64,000 bases of DNA, from contig JBITNC010000001.1 in NCBI GenBank assembly GCA_050084985.1, forward strand, positions 123,876,001 to 123,940,000, given 5' to 3'. Below the pieces are notes generated by a model, which did not search any database, was not told the DNA's origin, and saw nothing but the letters and a program-made list of their open reading frames with translations. Positions 9,901 through 21,427 of this stretch are shown piece by piece. Position 1 is the stretch's first letter; each line of letters begins with the position of its first letter. The stretch comes from Nageia nagi. Lineage: Eukaryota; Pinophyta. A program made the position numbers and the translations under genes.

Positions 9901-11872
9901 TGTCTTGAGCTTTTAATGTTGTTTGAACGATTAAAGACTCTTTATCCTCTCTGAGTTTCTCCTTTTCTTTCCAGACTTGTTTTACTTTTATTTCAGCTTC
10001 TTGTTTTTTATTATACTTTTCTTTTTCCTATGGATGACTGCTCTGAAACTGTTTATTGTGTCTTATGGAAGGAAGTTGTCTCGGTGGAAAGAACCTCATG
10101 CCATGATTATTTCTGTAGAATCTGGCAATGTGTCCATATTCGTGACAGTTGTAACACTCAACTGGATACTCCATTAGTGGGCCGAATGCATTCTTAGTAA
10201 CAAAGGTTCTTGGAGTGATATTATACTTACATTCAGAAATTTTGTGTCCATACGCATTGCATTTGAAATAGTATCCATTGAAGGGATGGATGTAGCTATT
10301 ATATTGCTGAGTACTTCTTGGTCTTGCATAGGGTCTTCTTTTGGAATGCACTTGAGTGAAGCCATCATTCTCCAGTCCTGAGCTATCTTCCTTCTTCTTG
10401 TTTCTTTTATGTTTTCCCTTTTTATGTCATTGGAAGATTGTCCTTGTTCATATCCTAGACCAGATTTATCAGAAAACATTCTTTGACTATTAATGATTTT
10501 GCTGAGTTTAGTCGACCTTCCTTCTAGATATTCAAAAGAGCTAATTTTCTTGGTGACTTCCTCTAGTTGTATACGTAGCCCAGTTATTTCTTCTTCGAGC
10601 TTACTACAATTTTTAACTTTTACAAGAAGCTATTCCTCCAAACTCTCATTTATCCTCTTAGATTCTTCCACTTCTATTTTTAAGTTTTCTATAATATTAC
10701 TTGCATCATCAAACCTTTTTGAGAGTTTCTTATTTTTCTTTATTTCTTTCTCCAGTTCATTCAATGCTGTTATTAGTTGTTCTTCAAGATCATACTCAAT
10801 CTCACAGTCATTTTCTTCATTTGTCTCTTCCTTTTTATGTTCTTGGTCATTTTGATTATCTTCATTCAGTTTCTCTTCAAATGCCATAAACGTTGCTCCA
10901 TTGTATTCTTTTTCTGATTCATTACTGGAATTATCATTAGTGGAGCCTTCATTTCTAGATATGAAGCTCTGTCTATTTGACCTTCTATTTCGAGCATGAG
11001 ATTTCATTTTGTGGTTTTTCTCAAAATATGATTCTTGATCATCTTTATCAATTTTTCTATATGGACATTTTGAAATGAAATGACCAATACCACCATAGTT
11101 AAAACATTTAAATGGTAGCTTGCCTTCATATTTACCTTTTCCCCTTTTTAGCTTTCTAACAAAATTTGCTTCTGCTCCATCAGATTGTTCCTCATCGTCA
11201 GAATCTATTTTGACTTTGGTACTATTATTGGCTTTAAATGCTACTTCCTTTTATGAATGTTTTGCTTTTTCAATCCTCATTTCATAAGCAGTCAGCGATC
11301 CATGCATTTCATCCATGTTGAAAGTTTTCAAATTTTTTGTTTCTTCAATAGCAGACACCTTTGAATCAAAGCGAGATGTGAGAGATCGCAGTACCTTTTT
11401 CACGATGACATGATCTTCAATTTCTTCCCCAAGACCTCTGATTGCATTAGTAATTTCATTTACTCTCAACATGTATGCTTCGATGGTTTCATCTTCATTC
11501 ATATTTAGAACTTCGAATTGAGCTCTATGAGTTTGGAGTTTTGCTTCCTTGACTTTATCATCTCCTTCGTGAATGCTCTTCAACTTATTCCATATTTCTT
11601 TTGTCAGATTTGCATGCCATAACTTTCACCAGTTCACTATCCACAAGACCACACATTAGAGCATTTCTTGCTTTTGCATCACATTCAAATGCCTTTCTTT
11701 CTGCTTCATCTGATGGACCTGTAGGGGGAGGAGTGTAACCCCTTTTAACAGCATCCCAAGTACCAAAACCCAATGCACTAAGATAAGTCTTCATTCAAAG
11801 TTTCCAGAAAGCATAATTGGTTCCATCAAAGAGAGGTGCCTTGTTAGATGAGAAACCTTCTTCGCTTGCCAT
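9901..11872 (-). pseudogene. Copia B gag with coiled coil and three damaged zinc knuckles
   Basis: The start ATG is at 11870-11872 (MASEEGFSSNK, LFDGTNYAFWKL), followed by TGA where Arg is usual. The capsid (UBN2-like) part at 11251-11583 has LQTHRAQFEVLNMNEDETIE and LRSLTSRFDSKV. A Glu/Lys-rich coiled-coil stretch covers 10630-11007. Three CCHC knuckles, near 11070-11110, 10240-10280 and 10110-10150, each lack one Cys, replaced by Tyr. Gag forms the particle and binds RNA. Confidence 0.88.
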
Positions 11873-11921
11873 AGTGCCACTACCAGGATCTCCTTAGCTG
11901 TTATAGCCTAAGTAGGAACCT

Positions 11922-11935
11922 GGCTCTGATACCAA
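11922..11935 (-). other. Primer binding site of copia B, initiator-Met tRNA type
   Basis: The minus strand reads TTGGTATCAGAGCC one base after the LTR end. This matches the 3' end of plant initiator methionine tRNA, the usual copia primer. It fixes the right LTR as the 5' LTR. Confidence 0.93.
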
Positions 11936-11936
11936 T

Positions 11937-13982
11937 TGTTAGACTTTGAGTGACACTGAGAGGGGGGGTGAATCAGTATATATAAAAATAATCAATTTAA
12001 CCTTCTTAAATAAAGATAGATTAAAAGCTAGAGAAAATTGACAAGCACACTAGTACATCACACAACACCAGATGTAATGAGGTTCACCAGATTGGCTACA
12101 TCCTCAAAAATGACTACTTGGACACCAATCCAAATCTAACCATTTAAAGAAAGCTTACAGATTCACAGCACCAACTGTGAAGGGTAGCACCAACTACCAC
12201 TTTGCAAATAGCAGAACCTACTACTTGGAGCACCAACTCCAGTTCTCAAGCACCCACTTGAGACAACATTCAAAAAGGAGGAAATAATACAGTTCTAGAA
12301 GACCCTCAATGGTCTAGCTCTAATGCTCACTGTTTGATCTCTGCACATAGCTCCAAAGTAACACAGTTAAACAATCACTATACTATGTGCATATTCATTT
12401 GCTCACTTCACATACTCCTGATACTCCCCTCTTCCACACTATCACACCCTTTTCCACACTTCTTCACACTATTACTTCAACTCTCACAACTCTGCTCACC
12501 AATTTTTCCTAAATCTCCAATCCACTCTACACATCCATTCCTACAAATTGTTACACATCAAGAAAACCGTTACACATCAAGAAAACCCCTCACAAAACTA
12601 TTCCTATCATCACACATTATCAAAAACAAACTGAAAAGGAATCTTTATTTGTAACTGCTCCTGCACAAAAGAGAGTTCACTAACTTAGATTGCAATTGCT
12701 ATAACTGATGAATGCTCCTCTTGCTCAAATAGAGTTGTTCAGATAAGTGTAGCTCTTTCTCCACTGATTTTGGAGATTTGACAGTATCTACTTATTTAGT
12801 TTCGAACTCTTTTCTTCTTCATAATGGTAGTTCTGGGTTTCTCTTGCCTTAGTTTCGAAGTCTCTTTCTTAGTTCCAAAGTCTCTTTCTTTAGCCTAGAG
12901 CAATTTACTAGCTTATCGGATGTTTATTGTATACACCATGATGTCATCATCTCCAGACTCTGGAAGAGAGTTCCAAGGTATCTGTGTGGCCTTTCAGACT
13001 TTTCAACACCAACTACTAAGGTCATCTTCTCCAAACTTCAGAAGTAGAGTAAAACACTTCCCATGATGTCCACACCATGAGGTCATCATCTCCGGACTTC
13101 GAAAGAGAGTTCCAAGGTATCTGCATGACCTTCCAGACTTTTCAACACCAACTGCTAATGTCATCTTCTCTGGACTCCAGAAGTAGAGTAAAATTCTTCT
13201 CATGATGTCCACACCATGATGTCATCATCTCCAGACTTTAGAAGAGAGTTCCAAGGTATCTGCATGACCTTCCGAACTTTTCAACACCAATTGTTAACAT
13301 CATCTTCTCTGGACTTTGAAAGTAGAGTAAAATGCTTCCCGCGATGTCCAAACTTTTATCTCTGGACTTTTATCTCCATACTTTTATCTCTGGACTTTTA
13401 TCTCTGGACTTTTATCTCTGCACTTTTATCTCCGACTTTTCTCTCTGAACTTTTATCTCTGAACTTTTATCTCTGAACTTTTATCTCTAGACTTTTATCT
13501 TCGCACTTTTATTTCTAGACTTTTAGCTTCGCACTTTTATCTCTAGACTTTTATTCACCCCTTGCTGACCTCATCATCTTTGGAACCCAGTTTCATTCAA
13601 AAATGTGAACATCGTTCTTCCCGTGATGTCATCTTCATGCTTCCGGAATGCTCTACTCACTTTCTCCGGAACCTGGTTTTTTTCATAACTATGCTTTTAT
13701 CATTTTATTCCAGAACACTTAATCTACTGACTCTGACCTTTTTAATCACCCCTTGCTGACCTCATCACTTCTAGGATCCGATCTTTACTAAAATGTGACT
13801 GTCTTATCCTCCTTGCTAACCTCATCACTTTTGGGATCCGATCTTTACTAAAATGTGACTATCTTATCCTCCAGAACCACTAAAATGTGACTGTCTATCC
13901 TCCTTGCTTACCTCATCACCTGCGAACCCGGTCTTTACCAAAACCACGTGTTGACAACAATGACAATCGCACATGCTCAACA
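11937..13982 (-). repeat. 5' LTR of copia B
   Basis: 2046 bases, starts TGTTAGAC and ends CTCAACA on the plus strand, next to TSD TATAT at 13983-13987. It contains the 139-base array (12934-13350) and the GACTTTTATCTCTG array (about 13347-13556). It is the uninterrupted partner of 1968-6574, so it shows the pre-insertion state of the site now holding solo LTR S (near 12192). Confidence 0.94.
12934..13350 (-). repeat. Three 139-base tandem repeats in the right B LTR
   Basis: Units begin at 12934, 13073 and 13212, period 139, matching the left LTR array unit for unit. Confidence 0.92.
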
Positions 13983-13987
13983 TATAT

Positions 13988-14417
13988 TAAGTATAACAAT
14001 TGGTGCCAATGTCTCTTCATAATCCATTCCTTAGTTTTCAACATAGCCCTTTGCTACCAAGTAGGTTTTATATTTGGCAATATTTCCATCGATATTATGC
14101 TTAAGATTATAGATCCACTTTACTCTAATGAAATTTATATGCTTGTGAGGAGGAACAAGCTACCAAAAGTCATTCTTATGGATCTTCTCTATCTCATCAT
14201 CCATGGTCAATTTCCAATATTCATTTGCAATAGCCTCCCTGAAGTTGGAAGGATCAACAAAAGAAGAGTACATTAACACCTAGTTGGTGATTTGATAAAC
14301 CAACCATTGTTTATTGTTGGGTCACTCTTCTAGTGAAATACTTATCTGATATTAGAGATTTCAAATGATATCTAGTAACCCTTTTTTAAGTAGTTGTATC
14401 CATGAGGGGGTTGGGTT
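13988..14417 (-). pseudogene. Copia A reverse transcriptase N-terminal part
   Basis: Minus-strand translation reads ANEYWKLTMDDEIEKIHKND, LVPPHKHINFIRVKWIYNL, NIAKYKTYLVAKGYVEN and GMDYEETLAPIVILN. This is the start of a copia RT, and its next block lies at 1967 and below, on the other side of copia B. A TAG follows the ND-F-W block where Gln or Glu is usual. Gypsy C interrupts the element on its other side at 14422. Confidence 0.85.
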
Positions 14418-14422
14418 ATTAA

Positions 14423-15612
14423 TGATACAAAATTTGGATCCCTTTGACATTTAGTAATCTCCATTTTAGTGTATTCATTGTGATCATCTTGTCTTTAGCT
14501 TTTCGATGCTTCTTTTGGATTGAGAATCCGAGTCCGTATGTGGAAGATATGGTATTAATTTAGTTTGAGTATTTTGAGAAAAAAATAATAATGATATTTA
14601 AATGTTTGGTGGGACCTGCCATCTGGGAGACCATGTAGGAGGAGAAGGCATGATTGGGCCTATGGAGTGCCATATGGAGGTGACGAGGCAGGGACCATGT
14701 AGGAGGAGGACCACGCCTACATGGAGTTTGATCGCTCCCATTTGGCCACCCAATGAGATCGCCCATGCCAGCCTACCATGTGAAGCCTGCCTGCTCATGA
14801 CTACCAACCAAGCTATGTGCCTATTGGAAACTACCATCTAACCATCATGCCATTATCTAACCACCAGCAAAACCACCATGCCACCACCTAACCACCAGCC
14901 AAGCCACTAGTCAACAGGAGGTTGACTTCATCCTAGAACATGCCACATGTCACCACCACAGTGCACCCACCCAATGTTAAGTTTTTTTAATGTATTTTTT
15001 GCATTTTCTAAGGTTTTTGTTGATTTTTGATTTGCCTAAGGTCCTATTATTAGGCTGAGTTAATTTTGTTAGCCTAAAATAGTCCAAAGAGCATATTATT
15101 TTAATTTTAGAGTTCATTTTGGGGAGATTTTTACAACCATTGGAGACCAAATTTGACAAGAAGATCAAAGAGGTTAATGGGTATCTAAAAATAGGTTTTG
15201 TATGGAATTTCCTAGTTGTAATACTCTCTAATTTTAGCCTCCAAAATTGTATAAAAGGGGAGCAAATTGGACATGAGAAAAAAGGGAGGATTTCAAGAAA
15301 GTTATTTTCAGTTCTTGTTGTGATTTTTAGAGCTGTGAGTGTGTTGTGAATGTGAGAGGAGGTTTTGAAGGACCATGGAAGCCTTGTAAAGTGATTCCAT
15401 CCATTAATAGTAGAGAGCTTTTGAGCTGGATGTAGCCCACACTAGGTGAACCAAGATAAATTTGCTTGTCTCTTTCTATGGTGAATGCTTTTCTCTTCTC
15501 TGTGTTTACAAATTTGTTCCTGATTTTCCTTTACAAGCACTTAATTGTTTTAAGTGTGAATAAATCCTAAGAAAGGTTAAATTGAAATTATAATCTTATA
15601 GTTTATGGATCA
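14423..15612 (+). repeat. 5' LTR of gypsy C
   Basis: 1190 bases, partner of 20240-21422. It holds a GC-richer patch at about 14600-14960 with ACCACCTAACCACCAGCC-type short repeats, and a TATA box at 15250. By eye about one base in ten differs from the partner over the first 200 bases, mostly transitions. Small open frames in the patch on both strands are not genes. Confidence 0.93.
15250..15257 (+). promoter_or_regulatory. TATA box of the gypsy C 5' LTR
   Basis: TATAAAAG followed by GGG, conserved in the partner LTR at 21060-21067 and about 360 bases before the LTR end. It is a likely Pol II promoter for the element. Confidence 0.65.
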
Positions 15613-15615
15613 AGT

Positions 15616-15628
15616 TTGGTGTCAGAGT
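15616..15628 (+). other. Primer binding site of gypsy C, Met-tRNA type
   Basis: TTTGGTGTCAGAG lies a few bases after the LTR end and differs from the initiator-Met consensus TGGTATCAGAG by one transition. Confidence 0.75.
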
Positions 15629-15657
15629 AGTTGAAATCATTGGGATAACCTATATTT

Positions 15658-16765
15658 TTGAGATTATTGTTGGTGTTTGGAAAGTGTTCTTGCATGTATA
15701 CCAAGTCACAAAGCAAGAAAAGAGAAGGAGAATTTGTGGAGGAGGATCCAAAAATTAGTTCTAAAGTTTGGCTAAAGAAGCAAAGAAAGCTTGGAGCCAT
15801 GGCCAATGAAGGAGGGTCTAATGTGGAAAAGCAAATTATTGATCTCTCCATAATGTTCCAAAAGATGTCTCTACAATTCCAACACTTTCAAGAACAACAA
15901 TACAAGAAAAATGAAGGTGAAACTAGTGAATGTAATAAAATTGACAATGATGTTACACATAGTGTTTTTCAAAGTTCTCCTTTGAAATTGGAAGTTAAAT
16001 TTGATTTGCCTACTTTTATTGGAGAAGTGAATGTTGAGAAGTTAGACCATTGGATTAAACAAATTGAAGTATATTGTAGAATTCAAAGAATTGTAAGAGA
16101 TGAGGATAAAATCCAATTAGCAACTCTTAAAATGAGTGGTAATGTACTTGTTTGATGGGAAAGTTGTTTGCAAAGTAAAAATGAATCAATTCAAGCTTGT
16201 ATTGATTCTTGGACCCATTTTGTACAATTGCTTAGAAATCAGTTTTATCCTTTGGGTTATCGATAAAAGGTAATCATGGAATGGCAAACTTTCCGTCAAG
16301 GCAAAGGGCAAAGTGTGCAAGAGTACACTACAAAATTTTGAAGAAGAGCTACAATGCTAGGTATTCCTCTTGATTCCCAAGATACTCTTCTTAAGTATAT
16401 TGGTGGTTTGCATAATTATTTAAGGCATACAATATTGATGTTTGATCCAAATGATTTGGATAAAGTTTATGTACAAGCCACTCACTTAGAAGAAAGGGAA
16501 AAATTCATTAAGAATGGGAAAAAGAAAAATGCTTCCAATAACAATAGTAATAATGATTCTAAAAAGAACAAAGGAAAGGGGAAAAACAAAACTATGTCTA
16601 CTACACAAAAATAGAAGTATAAAGATGTATGTACACATTGTCAAAAAGAAGGTCATTTAGAGGCTAAATGTTGGAAATTGTATCCTGAATTATGCCCTAA
16701 ACCTAAAGGTCAAAAGAAACAAACAAATACTATTACTAAGGAAATCAAAGATGTTTATATGTAGA
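15658..16765 (+). pseudogene. Gypsy C gag with intact CCHC zinc knuckle
   Basis: The frame opens at 15658, but the ATG at 15799 (MANEGGSNVEKQ) is the likelier start. FDLPTFIGEVNVEKLDHWIK is the start of the gypsy capsid domain. A TGA at 16156 stands where Trp is expected (after NVLV), and further stops are at about 16264, 16339 and 16612. The nucleocapsid knuckle CTHCQKEGHLEAKC at 16630-16671 keeps all four ligands. A Lys/Asn-rich linker precedes it. Confidence 0.9.
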
Positions 16766-16772
16766 TGATAAA

Positions 16773-18720
16773 ATGGCATATATGGTTTTACATAATACAC
16801 CTAATGAAGATGAGGAAAAGAAGAAAATTAAACTTTTTCACATCAAGGTGCAAGCTAAGAAGACTAGGATTGATACATTGTTTGATTCTGGATCTCAAGC
16901 TAACTTAATTATAGAAAAGTATGTCAAATACTTACACTCACTACTCAACCTCATCCAAACCCATAACCATTGGGATGGGTTAATAAAAATTCAAAGTTAA
17001 AGGTAACACAACAATGCAAATTGCAATTTGGGATTAATAGGGAGTACATTGATGAAGTTTTACTTGATGTTGTTCCTTTGGATATTTGTGGGATTATGCT
17101 TGGTAGTCCTTATCTATGGGAAAGAGATGCTTTATTTTATAGAAAGGAAAACAAATATAAACTCATTAAATATGGAATTGAATACATGGTTAGTACTCAT
17201 CAAAATAAGAAAAAGGATATTTCTTTGATTACTGTAGGACAAGCAAAGAGACTAATCAATATAGGACAAATGTTTGTACTTACAATGGTGAAATCTCAAG
17301 ATGAAGTAGAAATCATAAAGGCACTTGAGGATTGTGAACCACAATACAAAGAAGAAGTAAAAGAGGTAATTTTTGAATTTGAAGATTTATTTCAAGTACC
17401 TAAAGAACTTCCACCAAAAAGAGATATACAACATGAGATTCAATTACATCCTGATGTTGCACTTCCTAATATTGACTTATATAGAAATTCTATTTTGGAA
17501 ATTGAAGAAATTAAGAAACAAGTCAAGGAATTGTTAGATCAAGGAGTCATTAGACCTAGCACATCACCATGTGGATCTCCTATTGTTATAATTCCAAAGA
17601 AAGATGGAACTTGGTGTATGTGTGTTGATTACAGGGCACTAAATAAGATCACAGTTAAAAATTGATATCCTTTGCCATGTATTGATGATTTAATGGATCA
17701 ATTACAAAAAGCTAGGCTTTTAACAAAATTAGATCTAAGAAGTGGTTATCATCAAGTACGAGTTAAAGAAGAGGATGTGTGGAAGACTACTTTTAAAACT
17801 AGGCAAGGATTATTTGAATGGTTGGTTTTACCGTTTGGATTATGCAATGCTCTTGCTACTTTCATGCATGTAATGAATGAGGTTTTAAGGCCTTTCATTG
17901 ATGATTTTGTTATTATGTATCTTGATGATATTCTCATTTATAGTGATAATTGGAAAAATCATGTGGTACATATTTGTAAAGTGTTTGAAGTTTTAAGGGA
18001 AGCAAAACTCTATTTAAAGATGTCTAAGTGTGAGTTTGTCAGGAAGAGTTTAATCTATCTTGGCCACATTGTAGGTGAAGGTCAATTGAGGATAGATCCT
18101 ACAAAAATTGAGGCTACATTGAAATGGCCTACTCCCACTAATGTGATAGAGATTAGGATTTTTCTTGGGGTAGTATAGTATTTACACAAGTTTATTGCTA
18201 ACTTTTCTTACATGGCTTCTCCAGTTCATGCAATTACAGGAAAGAGTCATGGATTTTAGTGGGGAGGAAAAGAACAACATGCTTTTGAATTGCTTAAAAA
18301 TAAAATTAGTAATGCTCTAGTACTTGCTTTGCCTAATCTTTAGAAAACTTTGGAAATTGAAACAGATGCTAGTGACTATGTTATGGGTGCAATTTTATTG
18401 TAGGAAAAACATCCGATTTGCTATCACTTAGAAATGTTTACTAGTGCGGTAAGAAACTATCCACATATGACAAAGAGTTGTATGCATTAGTTCAAAGTGT
18501 TAAGAAATGGAAGCACTATTTGGTAGGTAAAGAGACAATAATTCATACAGACCATCAACCCTTGCAATATCTTTAGTCACAATCTAAGTTGCAACAATCT
18601 AGGTACTTTCGTTGGATGGGATTTTTGCAACAATTTCATTTGGTGATTAAGTACAAGAAGGGTACTCAAAATAAAATTGCTGATATGTTGTCTAGGACTC
18701 CAATAGTTGCTAGTGTTGTG
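16773..18720 (+). pseudogene. Gypsy C protease, reverse transcriptase and RNase H
   Basis: Protease: LFDSGSQANLI, DSG at 16884-16892. [59 protein letters not shown] and catalytic YLDD at 17918-17929. RNase H: EIETDASDYVMGAILL, then after a one-base shift near 18460 [17 protein letters not shown] and [13 protein letters not shown] stops at 18176, 18257, 18341, 18401 and 18574 stand where Gln fits the family; TGA at 17663 stands where Arg fits. Confidence 0.93.
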
Positions 18721-18741
18721 ATTTTGTAAAATAGTTCTTTA

Positions 18742-19620
18742 ATGCATGATGGGTATACAGAACAATATGTGGTTGATCCTCATTTCCAAAATGTCTATCA
18801 TATATTGAGTCTTGGTAATGAGGTTGGAAATTTTGACTTTCATTTGCATGATGGATTACTTTTTCATTTGGGCAAACTTTGTATTCCTAATGGTGAGAGG
18901 AATGATTTGATAAGGGAAGCTCATACTTCTCATATGTCAGGGCACTTTAGTGTTGAAAAAACTCTTGCTAATCTACAAAGGTATTGTTACTGGCCTAAAA
19001 TGCAAGAAAATGTATCCAGATATATCAGAGGTTGTATGTTATGCAATGTAAGCAAACCCAATAATAGGAAATTTGGTCTTTATATGCCATTGTCCATTCC
19101 TACATGACCATGGGAGAGTATTTATATGGATTTTGTTGGAGGTTTACCTATGTCTAAAAGAGATCATGATTATTTATATGTGGTTGTGGATAGATTCAAT
19201 AAGATGTGTATTCTAATCCCATCTAAAAAGATTGTGATAGGTCAAGAGGCAGCTAATCTTTTCTTTACTTATGTGTGGGTACATTTTGGTCTTCCTACTT
19301 CTATCATTTTTGATAAGGATTCTAGATTTCTTGGAAAATTTTGGACTTCTTTGTGGGAAAGGATGGACACTAAGCTAAAGAGGAGTACAACATTTCATCC
19401 ACAGACATATGGTCAAATAGAGGTGGTAAATAGGATAGTGGTACACCTATTATGGGGTTATTATGGTAAGCATCCTAAGACTTGGGATGAGCATTTGAAT
19501 TATATATAGCATGCATATAATCGTGCTTTACATTCTTCTACTAACAAAACACCTTTTGAGACTTATTTTGGTTATTTGCCAAAATCACCTTTCGATATGG
19601 CTTTTGCTTCAACAAGTGAT
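18742..19620 (+). pseudogene. Gypsy C integrase
   Basis: The zinc-binding HHCC region reads HTSHMSGHF and CMLCN near 18920-19050. The core triad is visible: Asp of YMDFVGG at 19129, Asp of FDKDSRF at about 19312-19320, and Glu of QIEVVNR at 19420. Stops are at 19105 (TGA for CGA, before PWES) and 19507 (TAG before HAYNRALH). Confidence 0.93.
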
Positions 19621-20226
19621 GGAGATATAGTTCTTCATAATGAGGAGGAGTGGAAAAAGAATTTTATTAAGAGGATCAGATTGATTCATCAGAAGGTAAA
19701 AGAATAGTTGGAGAAGAGTTAGCCCAAGTATAAGGAGAGGCATGATAGTCATTAGGTGGATCATAAATTTTAGGTTGGGGATCAGGTATGGCTTCATCTC
19801 AGTAAGGAGAGATAGCATGGTAAGGGAAAGAAGTTGAAACCAATAAGGTATGGTCCATTTACCATTATTGGTCAAGTTGGAGATAATGAATTTTGGTTAG
19901 ACTTACCACCCTATATGTAAATGTATTCTATTATTAATGTTGAGAAATTGAAGTTATATGAACCAGCCTTAGTTGTAGAAGATACAAATGTTATGTTACC
20001 ATCAGTTGAGGATTTAGCCCCTGAGCACATGAATGTGTTGGTTGAGGATGTAGTATTGGAAAAGAAGCAATGATCATCTCATAGTGGCATACATGAGGTG
20101 TGGCATATTGGAGTGAAGGGCCAACATCCACACAAGGCCAAGTGGTATGCAGTTGATTGAGTGAGGGAGCTCTACCCTCACCTCATTTCATCATCCTAAA
20201 TGCTTTTAGGGACAAAAGTTATCTCT
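19621..20226 (+). pseudogene. Gypsy C integrase C-terminal tail, possibly chromodomain-like
   Basis: The tail reads VGDQVWLHLS, KLKPIRYGPFTI, INVEKLKLYEPALV and a final GVKGQHPHKAKWY block. The last block resembles the end of the C-terminal (chromodomain-type) tails of plant gypsy integrases, but the domain is not complete enough to be sure. Five or more TAG stops (19705, 19720, 19753, 19771, 19813) stand where Gln is expected. Confidence 0.7.
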
Positions 20227-20239
20227 TAGTGGGGAGGAA
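20227..20239 (+). other. Polypurine tract of gypsy C
   Basis: TAGTGGGGAGGAA directly before the 3' LTR start TGATCC. Confidence 0.88.
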
Positions 20240-21422
20240 TGATCCAAAATTTGGATCCCTTTGACATTCAATAATCTCCATTTTAGTGTGTTCATTATGA
20301 TCATCTTATCTTCAACTTTTTGATGCTTCTTTTAGATCAAGAATCCAAGTCTGTATGTGGAAGATATGGTATTAATTTAGTTTGAGTATTTTGAGAAAAA
20401 ATATAATATTTAAATGTTTGGTAGGACCTACCATTGGGGAGACCATGTAGGAGGAGAAGGCATGACTGGGCCTATGGAGTGCCATGTGGAGTTGACAAGG
20501 CAAGGACCACGTAGGAGGAGGACCACACCTACGTGGAGTTTGACTGCTCTTGTTTGGCTACCCAATGAGACTGCCCATGCTAGCCTACCATGTGAAGCCC
20601 ACCTGCTCGTGACTACTAGCCAAGCTGTGTGCCTATTGGAAATTACCATCTGACTGCCATGCCATCATATAACTGCTAGCAAAACCATCACACCACCACC
20701 TAATCGCTAGCCAAGCCACCAATTAATAGGAGGTTGACTTCATCCCAAAACATGCCACATGTCGCCACCACAGTGCACCTACCTAATGTTAAGTTTTTTT
20801 AATGTATTTTTGGCATTTTCTAAGTTTTTTAGTGATTTTTGATTCACCTAAGGTCCTATTATTAGGCTGAGTTAATCCTATTAGCCTGAAACAATCCAAA
20901 GAGCATATTATTTTGATTTCAGAGTTCATTTTGGAGAGATTTTTACAACCATTTGAGCCCAAATTTGATAGGAAGATCAAGGAGGTTAATGGGTATCTGA
21001 AAATAGGTTTTGTATGGAATTTCCTAGTTGTAATACTCTAATTTCAGCCCCCAAAATTGTATAAAAGGGGAGCAAATTGGATGTGAGAAGAAAGGGAGGA
21101 TTTCAAGAAAGTTATTTTCAATTCTTGTTGTGATTTTTAGAGCTGTGAGTGTGTTGTGAATGTGAGAGGAGGTTTTGAAGGACCATGGAGGCCTTGTAAA
21201 GTGATTCCACCCATTGATAGTAGAGAGCTTTTGAGCTAGATGTAGCCCACACTGGGTGAACCAAGATAAATTTGCTTGTCTCTTTCTATGGTGAATGCTT
21301 TTCTCTTCTCTATGTTTACAAATTTGTTCCTAATTTTCCTTTACAAGTACTTAATTATTTTAAGTGTGAATTGATCCTAAGAAAGGTTAAATTGAAATTG
21401 TAATCTTATAGTTTATGGATCA
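20240..21422 (+). repeat. 3' LTR of gypsy C
   Basis: 1183 bases. It begins TGATCCAAAATTTGGATC, an odd-centred palindrome, and has TATA at 21060-21067. It ends GGATCA before TSD ATTAA at 21423-21427. Confidence 0.93.
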
Positions 21423-21427
21423 ATTAA

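Larger units (their letters stand above)
1968..13982 (-). mobile_element. Ty1/copia element B (SIRE/Maximus-like), 12.0 kb with nested solo LTR
   Basis: Terminal LTRs begin TGTTGGAC/TGTTAGAC and end CTCAACA on the plus strand. TSD TATAT is at 1963-1967 and 13983-13987. PBS next to the right LTR and PPT next to the left LTR fix minus-strand direction. The internal part is 5362 bases and codes gag then protease, integrase, RT and RNase H, the copia order. A long gag with a coiled-coil stretch and several knuckles suggests the SIRE/Maximus lineage (inference). Pol is still largely readable, so B is much younger than A. Confidence 0.93.
14423..21422 (+). mobile_element. Ty3/gypsy element C, 7.0 kb
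   Basis: LTRs start TGATCCAAAATTTGG (left copy TGATACAAAA) and end GTTTATGGATCA. TSD ATTAA lies at 14418-14422 and 21423-21427. The internal 4627 bases carry PBS, gag with an intact CCHC knuckle, protease, RT, RNase H, integrase and PPT in gypsy order on the plus strand. More than a dozen stops make it dead. Element D is from the same lineage by its integrase, its terminal protein and its LTR ends. Confidence 0.94.

Noticed and set aside
10493-10855. 120-residue Ser-rich plus-strand frame
   Set aside because: It is the antisense of the copia B gag coiled coil.
13887-14276. 129-residue plus-strand frame spanning the B/A junction
   Set aside because: It crosses the TSD of copia B and is antisense to the copia A RT.
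14560-14841. Overlapping open frames on both strands in the gypsy C LTR
   Set aside because: They fall in the GC-richer LTR patch and recur in the other LTR (20414-20653) with unconserved length. LTRs do not code here.
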